64,000 nucleotides of DNA from Elusimicrobiota bacterium (GTDB taxonomy: Bacteria > Elusimicrobiota > Elusimicrobia > UBA1565), in NCBI GenBank assembly GCA_041660925.1, contig JBAZVI010000005.1, positions 1-64,000 on the forward strand, given 5' to 3'. The number at the start of each line of letters is the position of its first letter. Within the stretch, counting starts at the first letter, position 1. Positions 8,844-16,606 of the stretch are shown in pieces. A program made the translations under genes and the position numbers. Under the pieces are notes generated by a model. That model saw only the letters and a list, made by a program, of their open reading frames with translations, did not search any database and was not told the DNA's origin.

Positions 8844-9445
8844 ACCACATCGACCGCTATCTGGACGAGGCCCGACAGGTCCTCGAGAAGCTCGACCGCA
8901 AGGCGCTCGCGCGGCTCGTCGAGGCCCTCGCGGCCCTGCGCGCGGGAGGCGGCCGACTCTTCGTCCTCGGCGTCGGCGGCGGCGCCGGGAACGCGGCCCA
9001 CGCGGTCAACGACTTCCGAAAGATCTGCGGCCTCGAGGCCTACGCCCCCACCGACAACGTCGCCGAGCTCACCGCCCGCGTCAACGACGACGGCTGGGAA
9101 GGCGTCTTCTCCGAGTGGCTGAAGGTCAGCCGCCTCGGCCCGAAGGACGCGGTGTTCGTCTTCTCGGTCGGCGGCGGCAGCCGCGAGAAGAACGTGAGCC
9201 TGAACATCGTGAAGGCGCTCGAGCTCGCGAAGACCGTCGGAGCGAAGATCCTCGGCGTCGTCGGCCGCGACGGCGGGTGCACGGCGAAGCTCGCCGACGC
9301 CTGCGTCGTCGTGCCGGTCGTCTCCCCCGAGTCCGTCACCGCGCACACCGAGGCCTTCCAGGCCGTGGTCTGGCACCTGCTCGTCTCGCACCCCGACCTC
9401 CAGAAGAACCCCATGAAGTGGGAGAGCGTGAAGGGGACCCGATGA
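8840..9445 (+). CDS. gmhA: SIS-domain sugar isomerase (GmhA-like)
   Basis: A 201-residue SIS-domain protein predicted to isomerise sedoheptulose 7-phosphate to D-glycero-D-manno-heptose 7-phosphate. The phosphate-binding region LGVGGGAGNAAHAVNDF lies near residues 43-59 where GmhA has its NGGSA loop, and FVFSVGGGSREKN near 110 is the second phosphosugar loop. The conserved ESVTAHTEAFQAVVWH helix near 164 carries the catalytic Glu/His region. It overlaps both neighbours by 4 bp. The sequence diverges from enterobacterial GmhA, so an isomerase for a related ketose phosphate remains possible. Confidence 0.75.
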   Translation: MNHIDRYLDEARQVLEKLDRKALARLVEALAALRAGGGRLFVLGVGGGAGNAAHAVNDFRKICGLEAYAPTDNVAELTARVNDDGWEGVFSEWLKVSRLGPKDAVFVFSVGGGSREKNVSLNIVKALELAKTVGAKILGVVGRDGGCTAKLADACVVVPVVSPESVTAHTEAFQAVVWHLLVSHPDLQKNPMKWESVKGTR

Positions 9446-10032
9446 GCGAGAAAGCCGTCTTCCTCGACCGCGACGGCATCCTCAACGAGCTCGTGGAGTA
9501 CGCCGACACCGGCGAGCACGAGTCCCCGCGGACGGTCGCGGACCTCCGGATGATCGACGCCGCCGTCGAGCCGCTCAAGCTCCTGCAGAGCCGCGGCTAT
9601 GCCCTCTTCATCATCTCCAACCAGCCCAGCCACGCCAAGGGCAAGACGACGCTCGAGGACCTCAAGGCCGTCGGCCTCGAGGTCGAGAAGCGCCTCCTCG
9701 CGGCGGGCGTGAAGCTGACGGAGAGCTTCTACTGCTATCACCACCCCCAGGGCGTCGTCCCCGCCCTTTCGGGACCCTGCGAGTGCCGCAAGCCCCTGCC
9801 CCACTTCATCCTCAAGGCCTGCGAGGAGCGCTTCCTCGTCGCGCGCAAGTCCTGGATGCTCGGCGACCAGGACATGGACGTCGACTGCGGACGGCGCGCC
9901 GGCTGCCGCACCGCGCTGGTGCGCTACGCGCCCTCCGAGGCCAAGCGCGGGAACGTGAAGGCGGAAGTCGAGACCGATTCGGTCGCCCAGGCGGTGGAGG
10001 GCATCCTGAAGTACGACGCGATGGAGCGATGA
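9442..10032 (+). CDS. gmhB: HAD phosphatase, heptose bisphosphate phosphatase (GmhB-like)
   Basis: A 196-residue HAD hydrolase predicted to remove the C7 phosphate from heptose 1,7-bisphosphate. Motif I is FLDRDGILN (nucleophile and acid/base aspartates about residues 8 and 10), motif II the Ser/Asn in ISNQPS near 56, and motif IV MLGDQDMDVDCGRRAG near 138. A CYHHPQG...CECRKP segment near 94-115 provides the Cys/His zinc-binding loop typical of GmhB. Coupled to the isomerase and to the next gene by ATGA overlaps. Confidence 0.85.
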   Translation: MSEKAVFLDRDGILNELVEYADTGEHESPRTVADLRMIDAAVEPLKLLQSRGYALFIISNQPSHAKGKTTLEDLKAVGLEVEKRLLAAGVKLTESFYCYHHPQGVVPALSGPCECRKPLPHFILKACEERFLVARKSWMLGDQDMDVDCGRRAGCRTALVRYAPSEAKRGNVKAEVETDSVAQAVEGILKYDAMER

Positions 10033-10742
10033 CCATGCGCAAGTTCCGAGTCGAGATCTGGGGCGACGGCGCCGACGCGGAGAGCATGATCCGCGCGCAC
10101 GCGGAACGCTCGGTGCAGGGTTTCACGACCAATCCCACCCTCATGCGCAAGGCCGGCGTCGAGGACTACGAGGCCTTCGCGCGCAAGGTCCTGGCGAAGG
10201 TCACGGAGCTCCCCGTCTGCTTCGAGGTCTTCTCCGACGACATCCCCGACATGGAGCGCCAGGCGCGGAAGATCGCCGCCTGGGGCCCCAACGTGTTCGT
10301 GAAGATCCCGATCACCAACACCCGCGGCGAGTCCTGCGCCCCCCTCGTCGGCCGCCTCTCCAAAGACGGGGTGAAGATCAACGTCACGGCGATGCTGAGC
10401 CTCGAGCAGCTCCGCGAGATCGCGAAGGCGCTGAGCCCCGCCGTCCCGTCCATCGCCTCGCTCTTCGCCGGCCGCGTCGCCGACACCGGCCTCGACCCCG
10501 TCCCCATGATGCGGGAGGCCCTGAAGATCCTCTCCGGCCTGCCCAGGTGCAAGCTGCTCTGGGCCAGCCCGCGCGAGCTCCTCAACCTCGTCCAGGCCGA
10601 CGAATGCGGCTGCCACATCATCACGCTCACCGACGACCTGCGCAGGAAGATGCCCCTGCTGGGCAAGGACCTCGCCGAGCTCTCGCTCGACACCGTGAAG
10701 ATGTTTTACGGAGACGCTACGAAGGCAGGCTACCGTCTGTAG
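10029..10742 (+). CDS. Transaldolase-like / fructose-6-phosphate aldolase family enzyme
   Basis: A 237-residue short transaldolase. GFTTNPTLMRKAG near residue 31 is the family start motif, FVKIPITN near 95 contains the Schiff-base lysine, and INVTAMLSLEQ near 120 is the following conserved strand. Size matches the TalC/Fsa short class. Its place as the last gene of a heptose operon suggests that it makes or consumes sedoheptulose 7-phosphate, the GmhA substrate, although classical Fsa activity cannot be excluded. A strong terminator follows at 10828. Confidence 0.8.
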   Translation: MTMRKFRVEIWGDGADAESMIRAHAERSVQGFTTNPTLMRKAGVEDYEAFARKVLAKVTELPVCFEVFSDDIPDMERQARKIAAWGPNVFVKIPITNTRGESCAPLVGRLSKDGVKINVTAMLSLEQLREIAKALSPAVPSIASLFAGRVADTGLDPVPMMREALKILSGLPRCKLLWASPRELLNLVQADECGCHIITLTDDLRRKMPLLGKDLAELSLDTVKMFYGDATKAGYRL

Positions 10743-10764
10743 TCAGGACCCTCCCCTTCCTCAA

Positions 10765-10800
10765 CTCCCCTTCCCGCGGGAAGGGGCAGGGGAAGGGGGA
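10765..10800. repeat. CCCCTTCC(C)-GGGAAGGGG intergenic repeat
   Basis: A hairpin (TCCCCTTCCC then GGGAAGGGG) followed by a CAGGGGAAGGGGG tail. A near-identical copy occupies 49629-49662. It lies in the 85 bp between the operon's last stop and its terminator. Confidence 0.6.
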
Positions 10801-10827
10801 ACCAGCACACGACGCCAGACCGAAATA

Positions 10828-10857
10828 AAAGGCCTCCGCAGAGATGCGGAGGCCTTT
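10828..10857. terminator. Bidirectional Rho-independent terminator
   Basis: A perfect 10-bp stem (GGCCTCCGCA, 10831-10840; TGCGGAGGCC, 10845-10854) with loop GAGA, flanked by AAA and TTT. It ends the heptose operon and can also serve the opposing gene ending at 10920. Confidence 0.85.
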
Positions 10858-10919
10858 CAATCCCCCCCCACCCATCCCCTCCCCCGCAGGGGAGGAAGTT
10901 AGGGAAGGTACTCTGGACG

Positions 10920-11324
10920 TTACTTTTTTTCGGGCGCGGGAGCCGGCGCGGCCGCGGGCTGCTCGGCCTTCTTCTCCGCCAGCTTCGCCTTGCGCTCCTC
11001 GCGCTTCTTCTCCATCTCGGCCTTCTTCGCCTCGTGCTTGGCCTTCATCTCGGCCTTGTGCTGCTCGCGCTTCTTCTGCATCTCGGCCTTGTGCTCCTCG
11101 TGCTTCTTCTGCATCTCGGCCTTATGCTCCTCGCGCTTCTGCCCCATCTCGGCCTTGTGCTTCTCGTGGAGCTCCTTCATCTCGGCCTTGTGGGCCTCGC
11201 GCTTCTGCCCCATCTCGGCCTTCTGCGGATCCTGCACCTGGCCCTTCTGCTCCTCGGCGAACGACCGGGCAGCGAGCGTGCCGGCGAGCGCCAGCGCCGC
11301 GACGACGAACATGGACTTCTGCAT
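10920..11324 (-). CDS. Exported hendecad-repeat helical protein
   Basis: A 134-residue protein of unknown function. Residues 1-23 form a signal peptide. Residues 36-123 are eight consecutive 11-residue repeats of the pattern AEMxxKxExHK, followed by an Ala/Pro tail and EKK. Eleven-residue periodicity gives a continuous charged helix, either a right-handed coiled coil or a single alpha-helix spanning the periplasm. GGAGG precedes the ATG at 11324. It is monocistronic. Periplasmic spacer, peptidoglycan-associated and Spy-like roles are all possible; nothing in the sequence selects one. Confidence 0.8.
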   Translation of the reverse strand: MQKSMFVVAALALAGTLAARSFAEEQKGQVQDPQKAEMGQKREAHKAEMKELHEKHKAEMGQKREEHKAEMQKKHEEHKAEMQKKREQHKAEMKAKHEAKKAEMEKKREERKAKLAEKKAEQPAAAPAPAPEKK

Positions 11325-11456
11325 GATTCATTCCTCCGTGGGGTCCGCTCGCTCCCCTTCCGTCCGGGGCGGCGGCCTCTCCTATATTACGTCCGAGGGC
11401 GCGATAAGTTCCAGTCCGGGGCTCCCCCCGGGTCCCGCCGAAGACGGAGGGCGGAA

Positions 11457-11485
11457 TTGACAAAGAATCCGCTCAAAGTCATACT
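11457..11485 (+). promoter_or_regulatory. TTGACA-N17-CATACT promoter
   Basis: A consensus -35 (11457-11462) and -10 CATACT (11480-11485) separated by 17 bp. The predicted start is at about 11492, only about 3 nt before the ATG at 11495, so the mRNA is nearly leaderless. Confidence 0.65.
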
Positions 11486-11494
11486 ACTCTTCAC

Positions 11495-12073
11495 ATGAAG
11501 CACCCGTGGCTCAAAGGACCGCCTCTCTTCGGCGCCGGCTTCATCGCGCTCGTGGCCCTGCTCGTCGGACTCCTCTGGGGCCGCCACGTCTGGAAGATCA
11601 CCCATCCCGTCTTCAAGACGCACCTCGTCGAGACGAGCGGCTACCGCGCGTCCTATCCCATCGACTGGGCCCCCATCGACCCGAAGGACCCCCGCCTGGG
11701 CGAGAAGGAACTGACCTTCCTCAACCACCTCGGCCCCGCGCCGGAGGCGGAGCCCTGGGACCGCGCCCGCATGGCGATGGCCCTGCGCGACGAAGGCCCG
11801 TGCGCCTCGCTCGACGAGTTCGCCGCCGCGCTGCGCAAGGGAGAGGACGCCGGCCCCGCCGCGACCTGGACGCTGGCCAACGGGCTCCTCGCCCGCAGCT
11901 GGAGCGAGGCGGGCCCCACCGTGGACATCCCCAGCACGATGCGCTGGACCGCGCTGCGCGCGAGCAACGGCCGCTGCTACTCGGCCGGCTGGATGGAGAG
12001 CGCGGACTGGAAGACGCGCCTGCGCTACCAGAACATCTTCCGGGACATCCTCGGCTCCCTCGAATTCAAATAA
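11495..12073 (+). CDS. Membrane-anchored hypothetical protein
   Basis: A 192-residue protein with one N-terminal transmembrane helix (about residues 10-30) and a soluble, presumably periplasmic remainder. I do not recognise a domain; the fold looks like a compact alpha/beta domain with single Cys residues at the CASLDEF and RCYSAG segments that could pair. It has its own strong promoter and a shared terminator, so it is a single-gene unit. Confidence 0.75.
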   Translation: MKHPWLKGPPLFGAGFIALVALLVGLLWGRHVWKITHPVFKTHLVETSGYRASYPIDWAPIDPKDPRLGEKELTFLNHLGPAPEAEPWDRARMAMALRDEGPCASLDEFAAALRKGEDAGPAATWTLANGLLARSWSEAGPTVDIPSTMRWTALRASNGRCYSAGWMESADWKTRLRYQNIFRDILGSLEFK

Positions 12074-12082
12074 GCAGACATC

Positions 12083-12128
12083 AGAAAAGACGAGGGCCGC
12101 GCAGAAATGCGCGGCCCTCGTCTTTTCT
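12083..12128. terminator. Bidirectional terminator, 20-bp perfect stem
   Basis: An uninterrupted 20-bp stem (12083-12102 with 12109-12128) around an AGAAAT loop, with A and T runs on the two sides. It sits between the convergent genes ending at 12073 and 12137. Confidence 0.9.
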
Positions 12129-12136
12129 GCCTGCGC

Positions 12137-13414
12137 CTAGACCTGCTCGGTCGGGGAGTCCTCGGGGAGGTACTTCGCGTCGAGGCGCTTGCTCGTCTTG
12201 GCGCCGAGCTGGCGCAGCTTCTCGGTCCAGCCGATGAGGTTGCCGCGCCCGTCCTTGAGCTTGCCGAAGGCCTCGTCGTAGGCCTTCTGCGCGGCGCCGA
12301 GCGCCCGGCCCAGGTCCTCGAGGTCTCCGAGGAAGGCGACGAACTTGTCGTAGAGGGCTCCGCCCTGGCGCGCGATCTCGAGCGCGTTGCGGTTCTGGCG
12401 CTCGCTGCGCCAGAGCGCCGCGACGGTGCGCAGCGTGGCGAAGAGGGTCGCCGGGCTCACGACGACGACGCGGCGGTCCCAGGCGTAGGGGAAGAGCTCG
12501 GGGTCGGTCCCCATCGCGGCGGCGAACGCGGCCTCGATGGGCACGAACATGAGCACGAAGTCGGGCGCGTCGATCTTCTCGAGCCCCTGGTAGTGCTTCC
12601 CGCTGAGCTCGTCGACGTGCTTGTAGAAGGAGACGTGGAAATCCTTAAGGTGCTTCGCCTTCTCGGCCTCGTCTTTGGCGCTCGCCCAGCGCTCGTAGGC
12701 GGTGAGCGTCACCTTCGAATCGACGACGATGTGCTTCTCCTCGGGCAGGTGCACGAGGACGTCGGGCTTCATGCGCCGTCCCTCGGCGTCCACGAGGCCG
12801 AGCTCCTTGCCCTGCACCACGTACTCCTCTCCGGGGCGCAGGCCGGAGGCCTCGAGGATGCGCTCGAGGACGATCTCGCCCCAGTCTCCCTGCGCCTTCG
12901 CGTCGCCCTTGAGCGCCCGCGTGAGGTTGTTGGCCTCCTCGCTGATGCGCTGGTTGGCCTTCACGATGTTCTCGAGCTCGTTCTTGAGCTCGGCGCGCAG
13001 GGCCGAGCGCTCCTTGGCCTCGGTGCCGTAGGCCTCCTCGACCTTGCCCTTGAACTCGACGAGTCGGTCCTTGAGCGGGTCGAGCAGGGCCTTGAGCCCC
13101 GTCTCGCTGGTCTTGCGCAGGCTCTCGGCGCTGCGCTCGAGCAGCTGGGAGGCGAGGTTCTCGAAGCGCTCCTCGAGTCCCTTGCGGGTGCGCTCGATCT
13201 CCTCGGCGTGCGTGCGCAGGCGCTCCTCGAGGGCCTTGCGTTCGGCCCCCTCGGCGCTCAGGCGCTTCTCGAGCTCGAGCGTCCGCTCCGCCACGGCCTT
13301 CTCGCGGAGAGCCTCCTCCAGGCCGGCCGAGGCCGCCGGGAAGAGTTTGCGGGCGGCGAAGAAGCCGGCGGCCGCGCCGGCGACGAAGAGGAGGACTCCG
13401 AGGATGGGTTCCAT
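12137..13414 (-). CDS. rmuC: DNA recombination protein RmuC
   Basis: A 425-residue RmuC family protein, a putative nuclease limiting inversions at repeats. It has an N-terminal membrane anchor (residues 4-22), a long coiled-coil (about 30-180), then the PD-(D/E)xK-like core: GDWGEIVLERILEASGL near 195, KPDVLVHLP near 238 and VVDSKVTLTAYERW near 252. Length and architecture match the family. Its presence in a genome so rich in inverted repeats is notable but may be coincidental. Confidence 0.93.
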   Translation of the reverse strand: MEPILGVLLFVAGAAAGFFAARKLFPAASAGLEEALREKAVAERTLELEKRLSAEGAERKALEERLRTHAEEIERTRKGLEERFENLASQLLERSAESLRKTSETGLKALLDPLKDRLVEFKGKVEEAYGTEAKERSALRAELKNELENIVKANQRISEEANNLTRALKGDAKAQGDWGEIVLERILEASGLRPGEEYVVQGKELGLVDAEGRRMKPDVLVHLPEEKHIVVDSKVTLTAYERWASAKDEAEKAKHLKDFHVSFYKHVDELSGKHYQGLEKIDAPDFVLMFVPIEAAFAAAMGTDPELFPYAWDRRVVVVSPATLFATLRTVAALWRSERQNRNALEIARQGGALYDKFVAFLGDLEDLGRALGAAQKAYDEAFGKLKDGRGNLIGWTEKLRQLGAKTSKRLDAKYLPEDSPTEQV

Positions 13415-13461
13415 GGGCTTCTCAGGACGACCCCTTCATTGTATCAAACGCCCCGCAGGAT

Positions 13462-13559
13462 GGTGCCTGCTACCACACTTTTACACTTTTAGCTTACATG
13501 GCGGCAGAGGGCGGGCAATCGATTCACATCAAAAGTGTAAAAGTGTGGTAGCAGGCACC
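13462..13559. repeat. 29-bp perfect inverted repeat, GGTGCCTGCTACC type
   Basis: Arms 13462-13490 and 13531-13559 are perfectly complementary, 29 bp each, around a 40-bp centre. Each outer end reads GGTGCCTG. Such compact elements resemble REP/MITE-type repeats moved by IS200-like (RAYT) transposases; no transposase is in the window. Confidence 0.8.
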
Positions 13560-13613
13560 ACTAAAGCGGATTGCCCCCCGGCGCCGAAGGCGGCGAGAGG
13601 AGGTCGGAGGAGG

Positions 13614-13670
13614 GGATCGCACGCAGTGAGGAAGCTGATAGTGCGAACTCGCTGGAAGGGGAGTTAAGGA
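13614..13670 (-). repeat. Dispersed GCGAGTTCGCAC/GTGCGATCGC repeat, copy 1
   Basis: In reverse orientation this stretch matches repeats at 44755-44810 and 51061-51116. Each copy pairs a GCGA(GT)TCGCAC arm with GTGCGATCGC and begins with a CCCCTTCC motif. Confidence 0.65.
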
Positions 13671-13682
13671 AAAACCACATAG

Positions 13683-13950
13683 CGAAAGCCCTCCCCGGCC
13701 AGAGGCCGGCGAGGGCAATCGCTAACCGCTCAGGTACTGGACGAACGTACCGTACGCGTCGGACCGGAACGGCGACGAACGAGCGAACGGACGAACGAGC
13801 GAAGGAACGGCTCGAACGAACGCGCGAACGAACGACTCCGGTCCGAGGGGGCCTGGCTCAGTCGAATCGAACTTTGGGAGTCCCGGTGCAACCGGGGCCA
13901 AGTCGAGCCGAGGTCCCGCCGACAAGCGTCACCGACATCTCAGTCTAACA
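13683..13950. other. Gene-free spacer with tetranucleotide-like tract
   Basis: No supported gene. A GCCCTCCCC/GGCGAGGGC hairpin lies at about 13689-13717. An imperfect GAAC/GAGC tract runs through about 13780-13837 and is bracketed by CGGACCGG near 13758 and CCGGTCCG near 13845, so the whole stretch could fold as a long stem-loop. A structured RNA is conceivable but not shown. Confidence 0.4.
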
Positions 13951-14003
13951 GGTGGACCTGGACCTGTCAAGGCCCAGACCGCGGAATACCGATGTCGGCG
14001 CCC

Positions 14004-14032
14004 TTGACAAAGCAACCGTCCGGGGGCATTCT
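14004..14032 (+). promoter_or_regulatory. TTGACA promoter of the metalloprotease-like gene
   Basis: Consensus -35 TTGACA (14004-14009), a 17-bp spacer and a weak -10 CATTCT (14027-14032). The start would be about 15 nt before the ATG at 14054. Confidence 0.5.
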
Positions 14033-14053
14033 TATCACTGGAGACGACCCCCC

Positions 14054-15580
14054 ATGCCCCGCGGCTCCGCGTTCTTCGCTGTCCTCTTCTGCGCCGGCCT
14101 CGCCGCCGCGCGGGCGGCCGACGCCCCGGTCCTGCGCGAGCGCATCGACGCCCTCTTCTGCGCCCAGCTCGACGACGGCGCGCGCGCGTCCCTGCCCGCG
14201 GGGTCTTCCTACGTCGATGCCGCCCGCTTCCTCGACCCCGCCGGCCGGCAGACCGTGCGCGCCGGCCTCCTTCCCCTCGAGAAGGGCGAAGACGAAACCG
14301 GCCTCATCGAGCTCGCCAGCGCCTATCTCGCCGCGGGCTGGAACGCCGACGCCGAGCGGCTCTTGCTGGCCCTCGGGAAGGGTCCCGCGACGTCTCCCGG
14401 GATCCTCGCGCTGAAGGCCTCGCTCCTGCTCCAAGCCGGCCGCTACCCCGAAGCCGCCGAGGCGGCACGGGAGACGCTGAAGCTCTCCCCCGGCTATCCG
14501 CCCGCCGTCACGACGCTCAAGCTCTCCGAGCGGCATCTCGCCGGGAAGACGCTGCGCCTGCCCTCCTCCGCCAAGAAGGAGGATCCGGCCGTCGCCATCG
14601 GGGCCTCCCGCCGCGGCGCCGCCGCGCTGGCCTCCACGACCGCCGCCCGGCGCTCGGTCTTCGAGCCGCCCTCCGCCTACCACATGCCGGACACGAAGAA
14701 GCCCGGCTTCTTCGGGAACCTCTACTCGGGGATCAAGTCCCTCTGGGACGCTTACGCCTACGAGCCCAGTCCCAAGGAGACGGCCGCCTTCGCGAAGATG
14801 CGCGCCTCGCTCCAGAGCACCGGGGCCGGCGCGGACCTCATCGAACGCATGGGCGGCTGGGAAGGCGTCGACAAGAACATCCTCTTCATCTACACCGACC
14901 TGGGCAAGGACGGGACGCTCGCCTACGTGCGCCCGCTCACGCCGGGAGAGCAGAAGAAGAGCGGCAAGAAGTTCATGCTGGCGATGCACGCCCGGCACCT
15001 CGACAGCCCGCCCGAGGTCGTCGTCCCCGTCTTCGCCCACGAGCTCACGCACGTCTACGACCACCTCGTCGAGTTCAACGACCACCGGCTCGCGCTGGCC
15101 AGCGAGCACGGCGCCCATCTGCGCCAGATGTACGTCTTCCAGGAGCTCACCTCGCCGCTCACCCCCGCTCGCCGCGCCGAGCTGATGAAGGACAAGATCT
15201 TCCGCCATCAGGAATGGCTGCTCACGATGTGGATCGACCATCTCCTGAGCAAGTACCCGACCAAGGAGTCCTATCAGGCCTCCTTCGGAGACGACAAGAA
15301 GCTGCGCTACCTCTCGGGACTCGCCTACGAGGACATCGCGAAGAAGGCCATCGGAGACGGCACCCCGCAGCTGCTCTACCACGTCTCCGACCTCTACGCC
15401 GCCGCGACCAACGAGCAGGAGGTCACCGAGCGCGAGCTCACCGACGCGCTCGCCGGGGAGAAGGACCCCGCCCGGCGCGCGAGGATCGAAGCGCTCCTCA
15501 AGGACCTGCGCTCCATGCGCGGCCGCTTCCTCGGCATCGACCAGCGCTACCGGGAGAAGACCGGTCAGACCCTTCCCTGA
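14054..15580 (+). CDS. Exported TPR/metalloprotease-like protein with HELTH motif
   Basis: A 508-residue exported protein. Residues 1-20 are a signal peptide. Residues about 80-185 are helical, TPR-like, with repeats of Ala-rich helix pairs. The C-terminal half has VFAHELTHVYDH near residue 330, an HExxH zinc-protease motif, followed by helices with histidines; the gluzincin third ligand (a downstream Glu) cannot be assigned with certainty. It probably acts in the periplasm or at the surface on peptides or glycopeptides. I start at ATG 14054 because the longer frame to 13952 lacks a signal peptide at its N-terminus. Confidence 0.75.
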   Translation: MPRGSAFFAVLFCAGLAAARAADAPVLRERIDALFCAQLDDGARASLPAGSSYVDAARFLDPAGRQTVRAGLLPLEKGEDETGLIELASAYLAAGWNADAERLLLALGKGPATSPGILALKASLLLQAGRYPEAAEAARETLKLSPGYPPAVTTLKLSERHLAGKTLRLPSSAKKEDPAVAIGASRRGAAALASTTAARRSVFEPPSAYHMPDTKKPGFFGNLYSGIKSLWDAYAYEPSPKETAAFAKMRASLQSTGAGADLIERMGGWEGVDKNILFIYTDLGKDGTLAYVRPLTPGEQKKSGKKFMLAMHARHLDSPPEVVVPVFAHELTHVYDHLVEFNDHRLALASEHGAHLRQMYVFQELTSPLTPARRAELMKDKIFRHQEWLLTMWIDHLLSKYPTKESYQASFGDDKKLRYLSGLAYEDIAKKAIGDGTPQLLYHVSDLYAAATNEQEVTERELTDALAGEKDPARRARIEALLKDLRSMRGRFLGIDQRYREKTGQTLP

Positions 15581-15590
15581 AGGGATCGAC

Positions 15591-15756
15591 TAGCCTGGAA
15601 TCTTCAGTTGGCGCGTAGGACCGAGATGGAGGAGGCCGAGGACGGTCCGACGGTGGGATTTCGCGAGCATACCCATGGGGATGGTCGCGAAATCCCGGCT
15701 AGGAATGTTCCGGCATCCTCCGTCGAATCCCGCGTCCAACTGAAGATTCCAGGCTA
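15591..15756. repeat. 166-bp nested inverted repeat element
   Basis: The outer arms are a 21-bp perfect inverted repeat (15591-15611; 15736-15756), beginning TAGCCTGGAATC. A nested perfect 11-bp pair (GGATTTCGCGA, 15656-15666; its complement 15685-15695) flanks the centre. The outer right arm supplies the stop codon of the minus-strand hyfI-like gene. It could be a MITE or a large bidirectional terminator between convergent genes. Confidence 0.85.
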
Positions 15757-16527
15757 GCGTCCGTCTTTTTCCAATCGGCCCAGCAGGCGCAGGAGCCCGT
15801 CGAGGACCGTCAGCGGGTGGGGCGGACAGCCGGGGATGAAGAGGTCGACGGGGAGGAGGCGGGTGCAGCCGTCATGGACCTCGGGGTGCCCGAGGTACGG
15901 CCCGCCCGAGATGGCGCAGGCGCCGGCGGCGATGACGAGCTTCGGGGAGGGCACCGCCTCCCAGGTCTTGAGCAGACCCAGCCGCATGTTCTCCGTGACG
16001 GGGCCGGTGACGAGGAGGCCGTCGGCGTGTCGCGGAGAAGCGACGAACTGTATCCCGAAGCGGCCCAGGTCCCAGCCCACGGTGTTCAGCACGTTCACGT
16101 CGGCCTCGCAGGCGCCGCAGCCGCCCGCGCTGACCTGTCGCAGCTTGAGACTGTGTCCGAAGAGCTTGCGGGACTTCGCGTCGAGCGCCTCGGCCAGCCG
16201 GTAGGCCGCGTCCTGGACCTCGAGCTCGCCGCGCCGCCCGACCGCCATGCGGTATTCGCGGGTGAACTCGATGACCCCGGCGGGACAGGCCGCCTCGCAC
16301 GCGCCGCAGAAGAGGCACTTCCCCAGGTCGATGCGCACGCGCTCGCCGATGTCGAGGGCCCCATGCGGACACGCCCCGGCGCACGACCGGCACGAATCCG
16401 GCGTACAGCGCGACATGTCGATCTTCGGGCGGCCGAGGAAGCGGGGCGGCAGCTCGGGCGCCGGCCCCTTCGGGTAGGCGGTCGTCCGGTGCTTCTGCTG
16501 GAGGCGCGTCCAGAGGATCTTCAGCAT
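15754..16527 (-). CDS. Ehr complex small subunit, ferredoxin-NuoB fusion (HyfI/HycG-like)
   Basis: A 257-residue subunit that should pass electrons within a membrane-bound complex I-like enzyme. The N-terminal domain has two ferredoxin cysteine sets: C41, C46, C49, C53 and C71, C74, C77, C81. The NuoB/HycG domain follows with GGCGAC, GACAISGG and PGCPPHP, which supply the four ligands of the N2-like cluster. Hyf and Hyc systems encode these as two proteins (HyfH and HyfI), so this is a fusion or a short related form. ATG 16527 is chosen because an upstream extension would only translate the palindromic repeat at 16535. It is the last gene of the operon. Confidence 0.85.
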   Translation of the reverse strand: MLKILWTRLQQKHRTTAYPKGPAPELPPRFLGRPKIDMSRCTPDSCRSCAGACPHGALDIGERVRIDLGKCLFCGACEAACPAGVIEFTREYRMAVGRRGELEVQDAAYRLAEALDAKSRKLFGHSLKLRQVSAGGCGACEADVNVLNTVGWDLGRFGIQFVASPRHADGLLVTGPVTENMRLGLLKTWEAVPSPKLVIAAGACAISGGPYLGHPEVHDGCTRLLPVDLFIPGCPPHPLTVLDGLLRLLGRLEKDGR

Positions 16528-16534
16528 GACGAAC

Positions 16535-16561
16535 CCCCTCTCCCGTCCCACGGGAGAGGGG
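16535..16561. repeat. CCCTCTCCC/GGGAGAGGG palindrome, copy 2
   Basis: An 11-bp inverted repeat with a 5-base loop, in the 79-bp gap between the large- and small-subunit genes. It breaks an otherwise overlapping operon and could partly terminate or stabilise the mRNA here. Confidence 0.7.
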
Positions 16562-16606
16562 CTGGGGGCGAGGGGCAGCGGCCGCACTTCCAGCGGACGC
16601 TGCGCG

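Noticed and set aside
10920..11324. Regular 33-bp DNA periodicity as a CRISPR array
   Set aside because: It is the coding sequence of the 11-residue protein repeats, with a signal peptide and a good ribosome site.
13780..13837. GAAC/GAGC tract as a CRISPR or tandem-repeat array
   Set aside because: Units are 4-8 bp, imperfect and without spacers; it looks like simple low-complexity DNA.
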